64,000 nucleotides of DNA from Candidatus Binatia bacterium (GCA_022820725.1 JAJEFA010000004.1:1-64000); one strand, 5' to 3'; counted from the first letter of the stretch, positions 51,295 to 60,244 are shown. The notes: generated by a model from the sequence alone, not told the origin. Made by a program: numbers and translations.

Positions 51295-52332
51295 TCAGTA
51301 GTCCACCTGGCGAATCAGGCTCGGCTCAAGCGTACGCACGCTGGTTTGTCCGCACAGGGCCAGGTTGGTTTCCAACTCGTCGCGGAATAATTCGATGGTC
51401 CGGTGCACCCCAGCCGCGCCGTCCGCGGCCAGACCCCACAGCATGGGCCGACCCATGGCGACCAGATTGGCTCCTAACCCCAGGGCTTTAATAATGTCCG
51501 TGCCCCGCCGAAAGCCGCCATCAATCACGATTTGAGCCTTGCCTTCGACAGCCTCAACGATGCCGGGCAAGGCATCAATCGTCGCCAGGGTGGAATCGAG
51601 CTGACGGCCGCCGTGGTTCGACACCCAAATGATCTCGGCTCCGACCTCAACGGCCAGCCTGGCGTCTTCCGGGGTGAGAATGCCTTTTAAGCCAAGCGGG
51701 ACCGACAGAATGCTTTTGAGCCAGGCCACATCGTCCCAGGTCAGGCGGGTCTGATAGTCGAACTCCGGCGGCTGTTCGTTGGGGGCGATTGCCCGTGCCC
51801 GTTGCGGATCATAACGCAGCTCAACGTCCCGCTCGCGGCGGCTATAGGTCTGTACGTCCACCGTCAGGCAGACGGCGTGATAGCCCGCGGCTTCTACCCG
51901 GGCGAGTAAATCCTGACACCAGGAACGCGGGCCGCTCCAGTAGAGCTGATATATCAAGGGGCCACGGGCGGTCTGGGCCAGGTCTTCGACCGCCCAGCCG
52001 GTGACCCCGCTCACAAAGGCGAGGTTGCGGCTGGGGCTTGCTCCGCGCACCATTTCAAGGTCGCCTTCCGGATGAAAAAGTACCAGACCGCCCATCGGTG
52101 CGATGGCAAAGGGGGTGGGCAGTTCGAGTCCCAGAAAGGTTGTGCTGATATCGATATGGCGGACATCGCGCAGGACCCGCTGGCGGATGGCCAGACGCTT
52201 GAGCGCCCGGCGGTTGCGGCGGCGCGTGGTTTCCGTTTCCGCGCCCCCAGCGCCAAACGCCCACGGTCCGGGCGGCAGCATGGTTTTTGCAGCGCGTCGA
52301 ATTTCGCGCAAGGTCATAAAGCGGTGTGGCAT
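51295..52332 (-). CDS. FMN-dependent alpha-hydroxyacid oxidoreductase
   Basis: 345 residues. TIM-barrel FMN enzyme: FMTLREIRRAAKTMLPPGPWAFGAGGAETETTRRRNRRALKRL, LVLFHPEGDLEMVRGAS, GLKGILTPEDARLAVEVGAEIIWVSNHGGRQLDSTLATIDALP and IDGGFRRGTDIIKALGLGANLVAMGRPMLWGLAADG. The catalytic His-Gly-Gly-Arg of NHGGRQLD is intact. The N-terminal AFGAGGAETE differs from the usual YYxxGAxDE motif. Substrates include glycolate, lactate and mandelate. It is 53 bases upstream of the LLM gene on the same strand. Confidence 0.9.
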   Translation of the reverse strand: MPHRFMTLREIRRAAKTMLPPGPWAFGAGGAETETTRRRNRRALKRLAIRQRVLRDVRHIDISTTFLGLELPTPFAIAPMGGLVLFHPEGDLEMVRGASPSRNLAFVSGVTGWAVEDLAQTARGPLIYQLYWSGPRSWCQDLLARVEAAGYHAVCLTVDVQTYSRRERDVELRYDPQRARAIAPNEQPPEFDYQTRLTWDDVAWLKSILSVPLGLKGILTPEDARLAVEVGAEIIWVSNHGGRQLDSTLATIDALPGIVEAVEGKAQIVIDGGFRRGTDIIKALGLGANLVAMGRPMLWGLAADGAAGVHRTIELFRDELETNLALCGQTSVRTLEPSLIRQVDY

Positions 52333-52526
52333 GGCAGAGTCCTTTCAGGCTGGCCCTTTTTTACTTTCCATACCACACTCTTTCGGAGGCTGCTCGGTCC
52401 TTTGGCTTTCCTCACTTGGGCCACTCCCAAGGCAGGGGAAAGACGCGAGACCGGTCGAGTTCGGCATAACGGAGGCGAAGCCGGGCGGCAAAGCGGGTAC
52501 GCCCAGCCCTCGAATATCAGGGCAAC

Positions 52527-52889
52527 CTATGAAGAAGTGGGCGAAGCCGGGCGGATGCGTAATCTGCCCGGCTCGGCGGTAATGATCGCTCCAGCTTCCA
52601 GATCCGTACCGTGCGTAGCGAGTACTTGAATGCAGGCTGCTGCTTGTTGACGTGCCGAGAGATTGACAAGGCGGAGAATGCCTGAGTGGCGCTGGCCGCG
52701 GACAATAACAAGTTCGCCAAAGTCCTTGTCTAAGGTCACGAGGATACGACGGTCATGGAAAGCTCGACTGAGAATTTCTTCATCGCCTGGGTCTTCATCC
52801 CACTCGCCCGCCCACAAGACATCATGGCCAGCGGCTCTCATATCCTGGCGGACTCCGCCCCAGACACAGCTATCAAGCAGAAGCCTCAT
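52527..52889 (-). CDS. DUF5615 (PIN-like) toxin
   Basis: 120 residues. MRLLLDSCVWGGVRQDMRAAGHDVLWAGEWDEDPGDEEILSRAFHDRRILVTLDKDFGELVIVRG matches the DUF5615/Mut7-C-like PIN-fold family, with D6, D32 or E29 and D54-D57 as candidate metal ligands. The pair with DUF433 is a recognised toxin-antitoxin architecture. Its start overlaps the DUF433 stop (ATGA). The predicted activity is RNase, by family. Confidence 0.8.
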   Translation of the reverse strand: MRLLLDSCVWGGVRQDMRAAGHDVLWAGEWDEDPGDEEILSRAFHDRRILVTLDKDFGELVIVRGQRHSGILRLVNLSARQQAAACIQVLATHGTDLEAGAIITAEPGRLRIRPASPTSS

Positions 52890-53137
52890 GAGGGGGGTTT
52901 AATAAAGAATGGCTCGACGCGTTCATGACTAACGAGCTGTCGCGCATAGAGGAGGCAAGCCTGGATATCTTCCAGCTCAAGCCAGGAATAGCCTGAAAGT
53001 ATGGTATCGGCGGTATCTCCCGCTGCCAGCATACCGAGAACATGTTCGACTGCGAGCCTTCGTCCTCGGACAATGGGCTTGCCGCCGAAGATTTTCGGAT
53101 CGATAGTAATGCGTTCGAGCAGCTTGGCCTCATTCAT
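52886..53137 (-). CDS. DUF433 antitoxin
   Basis: 83 residues. MNEAKLLERITIDPKIFGGKPIVRGRRLAVEHVLGMLAAGDTADTILSGYSWLELEDIQACLLYARQL: the DP.I.GGKP..RG.R..V..V..ML..G.....IL..Y..L...DI.A.L.YA pattern is the DUF433 signature. It is a winged-helix-type antitoxin located just upstream of the PIN-like toxin, with overlapping stop and start codons. Probably autoregulated as a pair. Confidence 0.85.
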   Translation of the reverse strand: MNEAKLLERITIDPKIFGGKPIVRGRRLAVEHVLGMLAAGDTADTILSGYSWLELEDIQACLLYARQLVSHERVEPFFIKPPS

Positions 53138-53249
53138 ACCTGTCTCCCAAAAACATGTTCCAAGGCCCTCCGTATCTCGTTGTCATTGTACTGGCTCCTG
53201 ACTCCCGTGCAATGCTTATGCTATGAGACTCTGAAGCGACTAAGGGCAT

Positions 53250-54284
53250 ATGGACAAACACATACCCCCAACCGACCCGGCTGAAGCCGCGGCCTGGGTT
53301 GAGTTCTATTACCAGCAGGGCTGGAGTGACGGGCTGCCGCTCGTCCCGCCAACCGAAGAATCCGTGCGAGCCATGCTGGAAGCCGGGCAGGTCAAAGCGG
53401 CGGAGAGTCTGGGGACTATTGCGGAACGGAACGTGACCATCCCGGCTGAGAAGGTAGCCATCAACGCGGTGATGGCCGGCTGTTTGCCCGAGTACTTCCC
53501 CGTGGTGCTGGCCGCGGTGCGAGGGCTGTGCCGACCCGAGTTCCATTATCATAATCCGGCAACCAGTACCGGCGGGTCGGCGCTCACCCTGATCGTGAAC
53601 GGCCCGATTGGTCCTGCGCTTGGGATCAACGCGACCCATAACGCCTTTGGGCCGGGATTTCGTCCCAACGCAACCATTGGCCGGGCGCTCCGCCTGGTCA
53701 TGCTCAACGTGCTCAATACCCGCCCTGGTCTGCTGGACAAAGCCACCTTGGGCTCACCGGGGAAGTATGCCTTCTGCTTTGCCGAGAACGAGGACAACCA
53801 TCCCTGGCAACCGCTCCACGTTGAGCGCGGCTTTCGACCCGAGGACAGTACAGTGACGTTGTACGCCTCCAATACCCTCATGGGAGTGTACAACCAGTTG
53901 GCCAGCACGCCCGAGCCCCTGCTGCTGGAATTTGCCGATGCCGTGTGTAATCTTGCCTCGCCAAACGTGTATGGGTTCAATCAGAGTTTGCTGGTGCTCG
54001 CCGGCGAGCACGCCGCAATCATCAAACACAGCGGCTGGAGCCGGCGGCAGGTTCAGGAGTGGGTGATCCAGCAGGCGCGGCGGAGGGTGGCGGATTTCAA
54101 ACGGGCCGGGCGGCTACCGGGTGAGATCAGTCCCGAAGATGAAACAACGTGGCGCTATGTGATGCGTGACCCGGACGATGTGCTGATTGTCTGCGCGGGA
54201 GCCCAGGGCGGGAGCTGGTCGGCGTGCCTACCGGGCTGGGGGAATAAGTGGACGCGTAGCGTGACCGAACTGGTGCAGGGGTAA
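53250..54284 (+). CDS. unknown conserved protein upstream of UGSC selenoprotein
   Basis: 344 residues, cytosolic (no signal peptide). AAAWVEFYYQQGWSDGLPLVPPTEESVRAMLEAG, then AEKVAINAVMAGCLPEYFPVVLAAVRGLCRPEF, GPIGPALGINATHNAFGPGFRPNATIGRALRLVMLNVLN and SPGKYAFCFAENEDNHPWQPLHVERGF. A conserved family of unknown function that I have seen next to UGSC proteins. Cys residues in MAGCLPEY and FCFAENE are candidates for function. It lies 24 bases upstream of the UGSC gene, so the two are probably one operon and one biochemical unit. Confidence 0.75.
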   Translation: MDKHIPPTDPAEAAAWVEFYYQQGWSDGLPLVPPTEESVRAMLEAGQVKAAESLGTIAERNVTIPAEKVAINAVMAGCLPEYFPVVLAAVRGLCRPEFHYHNPATSTGGSALTLIVNGPIGPALGINATHNAFGPGFRPNATIGRALRLVMLNVLNTRPGLLDKATLGSPGKYAFCFAENEDNHPWQPLHVERGFRPEDSTVTLYASNTLMGVYNQLASTPEPLLLEFADAVCNLASPNVYGFNQSLLVLAGEHAAIIKHSGWSRRQVQEWVIQQARRRVADFKRAGRLPGEISPEDETTWRYVMRDPDDVLIVCAGAQGGSWSACLPGWGNKWTRSVTELVQG

Positions 54285-54308
54285 CTGAGACAGTAAGGAG
54301 GAAGACGA

Positions 54309-54851
54309 ATGCGTCGTACGGTTTTTGATCCGACTCTCCCCTTGGAAACCCAGGAATTTGCGTATGCGCCGCGGCCCGGCGCGTTCCGGGGGCTCCGGGT
54401 TGGAGTGGTGGAAAACACCAAATTCAATTCCAAGGAATTGTTGTGCAAGGTGGCCGAGCGCCTGGAGCAGCAGCACGGCATGCACCTGGTGTCCGTGAAT
54501 CGTAAGCAATCGTCCGGCCATGCCGTCAGCCAGGAGGCGATTGCGCTGTTTCAGCAACAGGTCGATATTGTGCTGGCCGGTGTGGGTGACTGAGGGTCGT
54601 GCAGTTCGAGCAGTGTGCTCGACGGACTGAAATTGGAGCGCGCCGGTATCCCAACCGCGTCTATCGTGACCACGCCCTTTATTGCCACCGGTCGCGCCAT
54701 GGCCGCCAGTTGGGGGGTGCAGGACTACCGGTTTGTGGTGACCGCCCACCCCATCGCTAATCTGACGGAAGACGAGTTGGACACCCGGGCGGACGAACTG
54801 GCAGGACAGGTGCTGGATTTCTTTCAAAGCGCTGGGCCGACTTCGGATTGA
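54309..54851 (+). CDS. UGSC-family selenoprotein (UGA read as Sec)
   Basis: 180 residues if the TGA at 54591-54593 is read as selenocysteine 95, giving the eponymous Sec-Gly-Ser-Cys motif (U95, G96, S97, C98) in VGD-U-GSCSSSVLDG. The N-terminal part is RGLRVGVVENTKFNSKELLCKVAERLEQQHG; the C-terminal part is IVTTPFIATGRAMAASWGVQDYRF. Conventional calling would stop at 54593 or start at 54615. The flanking protein continues without further lesion, and a SECIS-like hairpin follows. The UGSC family's activity is unknown; the CxxC-like arrangement suggests a redox role. GAGG precedes the ATG. Confidence 0.88.
54591..54622 (+). promoter_or_regulatory. bacterial SECIS element
   Basis: 19 bases after the TGA (54591-54593) a perfect 7-bp stem TCGAGCA / TGCTCGA closes the 3-base loop GTG (54606-54622). 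Stem length, loop size, loop G and distance match the element in the DsbA-like selenoprotein at 6482-6514 almost exactly. Confidence 0.8.
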
Positions 54852-54938
54852 CACCCCCGGAGGGGCACGGTAACAATAACGCCTCATACGAACACGCGAG
54901 TTTCCGGCACACCCAGGCGCGCGCGTGGAGGAGGGCAG

Positions 54939-56093
54939 GTGTTTCAAACCTCACGGCTACCGTATGCAGGGGCCATTGATGCCGATGGCCATATCAACGA
55001 ACCCGCCGATCTGTGGGAGCGGTATATTGACCCGGAATATCGTGACCGTGCCATCCGAATTCGGCCCGGCCCGAACGGGCTTGACCATCTGGAGCTGAAC
55101 GGCCAACGCTCGCGCTATTTTGACGCGGAAATCCTGGCCCGTGGCACCAGCATGGGCAGCACGTTTGAAGAACGCACGGGCATTAAGCAACAGGGTTACA
55201 CCAAAAGCGTTCCTTTTGGAGGGAATGACCCCCAGGAACGTCTGGCCCTGCTTGATCAGGAAAACTTGGCCAAGGCGCTGATCTATCCGACGATCTGCCT
55301 GGAGTGGGAAACCGAAGTCACCGACCACGACTTGGCCCAGGCTTATACCTGCGCCTATAACCGCTGGATCGTTGACTTTTGTTCCGACTCCGGCGGCCGG
55401 CTGATTCCGATTGCCCACATCTGTCTCACCTCAGGTGAAGCCGCGGCTCAGGAACTGGAACGGGCCGTCAAGGCCGGGGCCAAGGGCGCTTTTATCTCTC
55501 CCTATACGCTGACCGACAAAGCCCACGGGCATAAGGACCACGATCCGTTCTGGGCCACGGCCCAGGACCTGGGCGTTCCGATCGGGATTCATCCGGTCGC
55601 CGAGCCGCCGAACCGGCGGGTCTACCAGCGTTTTCGGGAGATGTATAAATGGGGTGAGTGGTGGGTGGATATGCTGGGCGGCCAGGGACCCCAGCAGGCT
55701 TTTTTGGGGCTGTTCCAATATGGTCTGTTCGATCGTTTCCCCAAAGTGAAAGTCGTTGTGCTCGAATCCGGGGCGGGCTGGATCGGCCATATGCTCGACC
55801 GCATGGACGCGGCGTATAAGACCGCGCTCGGCAGAAGCGTCCCGCTCAAAGAAGTCCCGAGCTATTACTTCCAGCGCCAGTGTTGGATATCGGCCGACCC
55901 GGATGAGCGCGCCCTGCCGTACCTCATTGAGTATATTGGTGCGGACAAGTTCTTCTGGGCGAGCGATTTCCCCCACGACGACCATACCTGCGACTATATT
56001 AAAGACCTGACGAAGATGGTGGAGCCGCTGTCTGAAGACAGTCGGCGGAAAGTCTTGGGTGAGAATGTAGCCGGCGTGTACGGGCTGTCCTGA
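54939..56093 (+). CDS. amidohydrolase family 2 metal-dependent hydrolase
   Basis: 384 residues from a GTG (GGAGGAGGGCAG upstream). Amidohydrolase-2 TIM barrel: GAIDADGHINEPADLWERYI (first metal motif DxH), LYIPTICLEWE-type strand, IGIHPVAEPPN, VKVVVLESGAGWIGHMLDRMD and the terminal ASDFPHDDHTCDYIKD. Members hydrolyse or decarboxylate aromatic acids and related compounds. It follows the UGSC gene by 87 bases. A second, related amidohydrolase is at 57291. Confidence 0.9.
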   Translation: MFQTSRLPYAGAIDADGHINEPADLWERYIDPEYRDRAIRIRPGPNGLDHLELNGQRSRYFDAEILARGTSMGSTFEERTGIKQQGYTKSVPFGGNDPQERLALLDQENLAKALIYPTICLEWETEVTDHDLAQAYTCAYNRWIVDFCSDSGGRLIPIAHICLTSGEAAAQELERAVKAGAKGAFISPYTLTDKAHGHKDHDPFWATAQDLGVPIGIHPVAEPPNRRVYQRFREMYKWGEWWVDMLGGQGPQQAFLGLFQYGLFDRFPKVKVVVLESGAGWIGHMLDRMDAAYKTALGRSVPLKEVPSYYFQRQCWISADPDERALPYLIEYIGADKFFWASDFPHDDHTCDYIKDLTKMVEPLSEDSRRKVLGENVAGVYGLS

Positions 56094-56145
56094 CCCCAGG
56101 TACGCGTCTGTATACAGAAACGAATAACCAAAAAAGGAGTAGGTT

Positions 56146-57264
56146 ATGCAATTCGGTCTGCTGTACGAAATGGAAACGCCCCGCCCGTGGAACAAGCTGA
56201 GTGAGTACAACGTCTACCACGAAGCCCTGGCCCAGATTGAACGGGCCGACCAGGTTGGCTTTGACTATGTGTGGGAGGTTGAGCATCATTTTCTGGAGGA
56301 ATACTCCCACAGTCCGGCTCCCGAGGTGTTTTACGGGGCGGTCTCGCAACGCACCAAGAACATTCGTATCGCCCACGGTGTGCGCCTCCTGCCGCACCGC
56401 TTCAACCATCCCATCAAGGTGGCGGAACAGGCCGCCGTGCTCGACATTCTGAGCAATGGGCGGATGGACCTGGGAACGGGCCGGTCAACCACCGCCCAGG
56501 AACTGGACGGCTTTGGGGTGGATTACGACCGGACACGTGAGGAGGTGCGTGAGGCCCTCGACGTGATCGTGAAAGCCTGGACCGAAGACATCCTGGAATA
56601 CAACGGCAAAACCATTCAGGTCCCACCTCGCCGGGTCGTACCCAAACCCATTCAGGAGCCGCACCCCCCGATGTGGATGGCCTGCGTGGCTCCGGACAGC
56701 TATGAAATGGCCGCCGACCGCGGCCTCGGGGTACTGAGCTTCAATCTGAACTGGGAACAGGTCCAGAAGACCATGGACACCTACCGGGAGAAGTGCAAAG
56801 ACCGCAGCGACGTGGTGTCGCAGGTGATCAACGAACGCTTTGCCGGGGTGGCCATCTGTCATGTGGCCGAGAACAAAGAGGAAGAGGCGATTGGCATTGA
56901 CGGGGCGCGCTGGTTTCTGCACAACGTGGCCAAGCTGTTCGAGCCCCTGATGGTCAAGAACAATCTGTACTCGTATGAGTATCTGCGCACCCTGTTCGAC
57001 CTGGAAGCGGACGCCAACGATTTGAGCGACGCGCAGATCAAAGAGCATCCCATGGTCACGGTCGGCAACCCGGATGAGGTCACCCGCAAGCTTGAAAACT
57101 TTGACAAGGCCGGGCTGGACCAGGTGATTTTCTTCAAGCAGGCCGGTCGGATTCCGCACAAGAACATTACGCGCTCGATTGATCGGATCGGGCAGTACGT
57201 GATTCCGTATTTTAATCCGCACAAAGCAACGCCGACCGAGGAAACGCTGTTCTCGGCAAAATAA
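56146..57264 (+). CDS. LLM class flavin-dependent oxidoreductase
   Basis: 372 residues: MQFGLLYEMETPRPWNKLSEYNVYHEALAQIERADQVGFDYVWEVEHHFLEEYSHSPAPEVFYGAVSQRTKNIRIAHGVRLLPHRFNHPIKVAEQAAVLDILSNGRMDLGTGRSTTAQELDGF. This is the bacterial luciferase/alkanal-monooxygenase-like group, with HHF and RFNHPIKVAEQ. AAAAAAGGAG precedes the ATG. It lies between two amidohydrolases in a + strand cluster, so the three probably work on one degradation pathway. Confidence 0.92.
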   Translation: MQFGLLYEMETPRPWNKLSEYNVYHEALAQIERADQVGFDYVWEVEHHFLEEYSHSPAPEVFYGAVSQRTKNIRIAHGVRLLPHRFNHPIKVAEQAAVLDILSNGRMDLGTGRSTTAQELDGFGVDYDRTREEVREALDVIVKAWTEDILEYNGKTIQVPPRRVVPKPIQEPHPPMWMACVAPDSYEMAADRGLGVLSFNLNWEQVQKTMDTYREKCKDRSDVVSQVINERFAGVAICHVAENKEEEAIGIDGARWFLHNVAKLFEPLMVKNNLYSYEYLRTLFDLEADANDLSDAQIKEHPMVTVGNPDEVTRKLENFDKAGLDQVIFFKQAGRIPHKNITRSIDRIGQYVIPYFNPHKATPTEETLFSAK

Positions 57265-57290
57265 GGCTGCCATACAAGGAGAAGTCATAC

Positions 57291-58394
57291 ATGCTCAAAC
57301 CTATTATCTCTTCTGATTCGCATATTACCGAACCACCGGGCACCTATGTGGATCGCATTGACAAGAAGTATAAAGATACCGCGCCGCACATGATCCACGA
57401 CGAGAAGAAGGGTGATCTGTTCGTCATCAGCGGCATGAAGCAGCCGGTCCCCATGGGGCTGGTTGCCGCGGCCGGGCAGAAGGCCGAAGACCTTGCCATG
57501 TTCGGGGCCAAGTTTGAAGACTTGCACCGGGGCGGCTGGGACCCGGAAGCACGTCTGGCCGACCAGGACCGCGACGGCGTGGCGGCCGAGGTGATCTATC
57601 CCACCGTCGGTATGCTGCTGTGCAATCACTCCGACTTTGACTATAAAAAAGCCTGCTTTGACGCCTATAACGAATGGATTGCGGAATACTGCTCCGCCCA
57701 TCCGGATCGCCTGATCGGCCTGGGCCAGACGGCCATGCGCTCGATTGATGAGGGCATAGAGGACCTGCGCAAGATCAAAGAGTTGGGTCTGCGCGGGGTG
57801 ATGATGCCGGGCAACCCCCAGGTGTCCGATTACGACGACCCGCTCTACGATGCGTTCTGGCAGGCGGCCATCGATATGCAGATGCCGCTGAGTTTTCACA
57901 TCCTCACCAGCCGGAGCGATGTAGTTGGTTCCTCTCCCCGTGGACCTAAGCTGAACGGCTTCCTGTCCATTATTCGGGGCAACCAGGACCTGATGGGGAC
58001 GTTTATTCTGGGTGGTGTGTTTGAACGCAATCCCAAACTGAAGATCGTGTGTGTCGAAGCCGACGCCGGCTGGGTGCCACACTATATGTATCGCATGGAT
58101 CATGCCTACGACCGGCATCGCTACTGGCTGAAACCCGGTCAGGAACTGTCAAAGATGCCAAGCGAGTATTTCAGCGAACATATCTACACGACCTTTCAGG
58201 ACGACTGGGTGGCGTTCCGCATGAAAGATATGTGCAACCCGCGCCGCCTGATGTGGGCCAACGACTTCCCACACAGCGACTCGACCTGGCCGTGGTCGCA
58301 GGAACTCCTGAAGGAGCATACGGCACATCTCACGGAAGAAGAGAAGAACTGGATTCTGCACGACAACGTAGCCGAGCTGTACAACCTGGACTAA
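57291..58394 (+). CDS. amidohydrolase family 2 metal-dependent hydrolase
   Basis: 367 residues: PIISSDSHITEPPGTYVDRI (first DxH), DQDRDGVAAEVIYPTVGM, LGQTAMRSIDEGIEDLRKIKELGLRGVMMPGN, PLSFHILTSRSD, LKIVCVEADAGWVPHYMYRMDHAYDR and WANDFPHSDSTWPWSQELL. A paralogue of 54939-56093; the two are similar only in core motifs. The gene ends 23 bases before a strong rho-independent terminator, which closes the cluster. Confidence 0.92.
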   Translation: MLKPIISSDSHITEPPGTYVDRIDKKYKDTAPHMIHDEKKGDLFVISGMKQPVPMGLVAAAGQKAEDLAMFGAKFEDLHRGGWDPEARLADQDRDGVAAEVIYPTVGMLLCNHSDFDYKKACFDAYNEWIAEYCSAHPDRLIGLGQTAMRSIDEGIEDLRKIKELGLRGVMMPGNPQVSDYDDPLYDAFWQAAIDMQMPLSFHILTSRSDVVGSSPRGPKLNGFLSIIRGNQDLMGTFILGGVFERNPKLKIVCVEADAGWVPHYMYRMDHAYDRHRYWLKPGQELSKMPSEYFSEHIYTTFQDDWVAFRMKDMCNPRRLMWANDFPHSDSTWPWSQELLKEHTAHLTEEEKNWILHDNVAELYNLD

Positions 58395-58417
58395 AAGATT
58401 GGTAAACGTACAAACCG

Positions 58418-58444
58418 GGGCGTCCAAAAAGGACGCCCTTTTTT
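58418..58444 (+). terminator. rho-independent terminator
   Basis: GGGCGTCC (58418-58425), loop AAAAA, GGACGCCC (58431-58438), then TTTTTT (58439-58444). Perfect 8-bp GC-rich stem plus U-run, 24 bases after the amidohydrolase stop codon, at the end of the 53250-58394 cluster. Confidence 0.95.
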
Positions 58445-58485
58445 ATGTCGTCTTCCAGGGTCGGATCGTGGAGGGGAAGCCGCTC

Positions 58486-58749
58486 CTAGGCGTCAACCTT
58501 CTCGGCCAGCCAGACTTTGATGAGCGACTGGTACGGAACATCCCGCTTGTTGGCTGCGATCTTGATCCGCTCCAGCAGATCGACGGGTAACCTGAGGGAA
58601 ATCGCTTTGGTGGACGGTTTGAGGTTGGGGAACCGGACACGTTCGGCCCGACTCCAGTCCACATAATCGGTCGAATCGTGGCTTTCCCAAAAGGTCCGCT
58701 CTTCCGCCTCGTTCTTGAAAGTCGGAATGGATTTACGTTTCCTGCTCAT
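58486..58749 (-). CDS. brnA: BrnA/CopG-type antitoxin
   Basis: 87 residues: KSIPTFKNEAEERTFWESHDSTDYVDWSRAERVRF, then NLKPSTKAISLRLPVDLLERIKIAANKRDVPYQSLIKVWLAEKVDA. The first half matches the CopG-antitoxin entry motif (FxxExEERxFWExxDS), and the second half is a ribbon-helix-helix DNA-binding region. Downstream partner of BrnT with a 17-base overlap. The pair should repress its own promoter. Confidence 0.85.
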   Translation of the reverse strand: MSRKRKSIPTFKNEAEERTFWESHDSTDYVDWSRAERVRFPNLKPSTKAISLRLPVDLLERIKIAANKRDVPYQSLIKVWLAEKVDA

Positions 58750-59035
58750 AACGGGTTCGCTCCTTGCGACTCATATCTCGGGTGGAGATGACACGAATCA
58801 GTGTGTTTTCTTCTCGTAACGTTAAAGTGACATGCAGCCGTCGCCCTGCCTTGGTGACTCCGAGAGCATGGAACCGTAACTCGGACTGACTATGACCTGA
58901 GTCACTGACGATCAGAAGCGGTGTGTTGAAGAATACCTCCTCTGCTTCGGACTGACTGACGGCGTGCTTCTCGGCACTCTTCCGGGCGTTCCCCCGGTCC
59001 CACTGAAAGCCGACGATCCGGTCAAGGTCAATCAT
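58733..59035 (-). CDS. brnT: BrnT-family toxin
   Basis: 100 residues: VGFQWDRGNARKSAEKHAVSQSEAEEVFFNTPLLI, GHSQSELRFHALGVTKAGRRLHVTLTLREENTLIRVISTRDMSRKERTRYE. This is the BrnT signature (FxWDxxKxxxNxxKHxVSFxEA...HSxxExRxxxxG...IRIISARxxxxxERxxYE), an mRNA-cleaving RelE-fold toxin by family. The order brnT then brnA is standard. Confidence 0.88.
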   Translation of the reverse strand: MIDLDRIVGFQWDRGNARKSAEKHAVSQSEAEEVFFNTPLLIVSDSGHSQSELRFHALGVTKAGRRLHVTLTLREENTLIRVISTRDMSRKERTRYEQET

Positions 59036-59154
59036 CTTTGTATATGTTCATAATATACTGAATGGATCAAGGGAGTCTATAATGACCGGCATCGAAAAGA
59101 TGTGATACGGTCCAATCTCGATGCGCGTTAGTGGCTAAATAGAGAGGCGTAAGA

Positions 59155-59736
59155 ATGGAGAGCACAAAGGACACGGGGACCAGACAAGGGTCTGAGAGCG
59201 TCATCGACCTCAGACAGGAGTTGATTGATCTGTACGCCGGCGAACAAATGCTGGCGTTCTTTGAGTTCACGCTTGAGCGTCCCGGAAACGAGGCGCTCTC
59301 CGGGCTGTGCCGCATTGCCCAGCCAAAGCCAGACCGTTCCGCGCTACGCTATCTCTCCCTCATTTTTCTGGTTGACACTGATGACTCTGCGACCCGGCTC
59401 GTCGTCCAGAAAGCCTTGGCTCGGCTTGAGGGCAGCGCCCTGAAAACTGCCGTGCCCGGTATGACGGATGGTGCCATCATCTCAAGCCTGAGTTCCAGCA
59501 ACGAGAACTATGTCGCCCAGACAGATCTGCTGCTGGAGAGCGAGGTGAACAAAGTGTTCATCACGACCCAACTCATTCCCGCCATCGCCCGTATCGCCCA
59601 ACTCCACCTGACCCACGTTGAGTGGTGGAAGGAGAGCCGCAGCCTGGCTATCCCTCCAGCCGATACGCCGTCCACGCCGTCCTCCCTGCTAGCCACGGTC
59701 CGGGACTGGTTTCGGCGGAATAACGAGCGTCGCTAG
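59155..59736 (+). CDS. unknown protein, 193 aa
   Basis: 193 residues, mostly helical with no signal peptide: DLRQELIDLYAGEQMLAFFEFTLERPGNEALSGLCR, LSLIFLVDTDDSATRLVVQKALARLEGS, YVAQTDLLLESEVNKVFITTQLIPAIARIAQLHLTHVEWW. No named family is recognised. The start ATG at 59155 has GAGAGG nearby (atypical spacing). It lies between the toxin-antitoxin pair and the zinc ribbon gene, in a stretch of short unrelated genes. Confidence 0.55.
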   Translation: MESTKDTGTRQGSESVIDLRQELIDLYAGEQMLAFFEFTLERPGNEALSGLCRIAQPKPDRSALRYLSLIFLVDTDDSATRLVVQKALARLEGSALKTAVPGMTDGAIISSLSSSNENYVAQTDLLLESEVNKVFITTQLIPAIARIAQLHLTHVEWWKESRSLAIPPADTPSTPSSLLATVRDWFRRNNERR

Positions 59737-59842
59737 CTAGGAAGCCCTGAAAGAACGACTTCGAGCTGTGATCTCGTTGAACCGGACAATGGAGAAACCA
59801 GCATTCCGCCTATGGGAGAAAACCGTACCGTCTGAACAGTCG

Positions 59843-60052
59843 CTATTTTGCAGTCCGTGCCATCTCTCCGTCAGACTCTCGGCTTGGCTGGCCGTGAATA
59901 CGATCAAGCCAGCCCTTTCGTTTATCCTCAGACAATTCATACCAACCCACGGAGACGATGGCTTGTGAGCCGCAGAAAGAACAGCTCCCCATGGGGGCGT
60001 TGGTGAATAAGCCCTCACATTGTTGACACTGATAGGTAAACGTTCCCTTCAT
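59843..60052 (-). CDS. zinc-ribbon protein, 69 aa
   Basis: 69 residues from ATG 60052, with GAGGAGG six bases upstream; the longer frame to 60124 adds no homology. FTYQCQQCEGLFTNAPMGSCSFCGSQAIVSVGWYELSEDKRKGWLDRIHG: CxxC (two) ...CxxC form one zinc ribbon (treble C4), then a helical tail. Function unknown; such small zinc ribbons often bind nucleic acids or protein partners. Confidence 0.65.
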   Translation of the reverse strand: MKGTFTYQCQQCEGLFTNAPMGSCSFCGSQAIVSVGWYELSEDKRKGWLDRIHGQPSRESDGEMARTAK

Positions 60053-60244
60053 CCACAACCTCCTCACCTCATCCACAGGAACCGTCCGCTGTCTACTCTC
60101 TACAGTTCCCGAATAGACAGCCACTCGCTGACTATACCAGTTTCTCCCCAGTGATACGAATTCTACGGCATACTCGGCTAAGGGGGATGGGGGATTGCGC
60201 GGGACTGCTGTTTACGCATACTCCACCTGCGTGGAGGGATGAGC

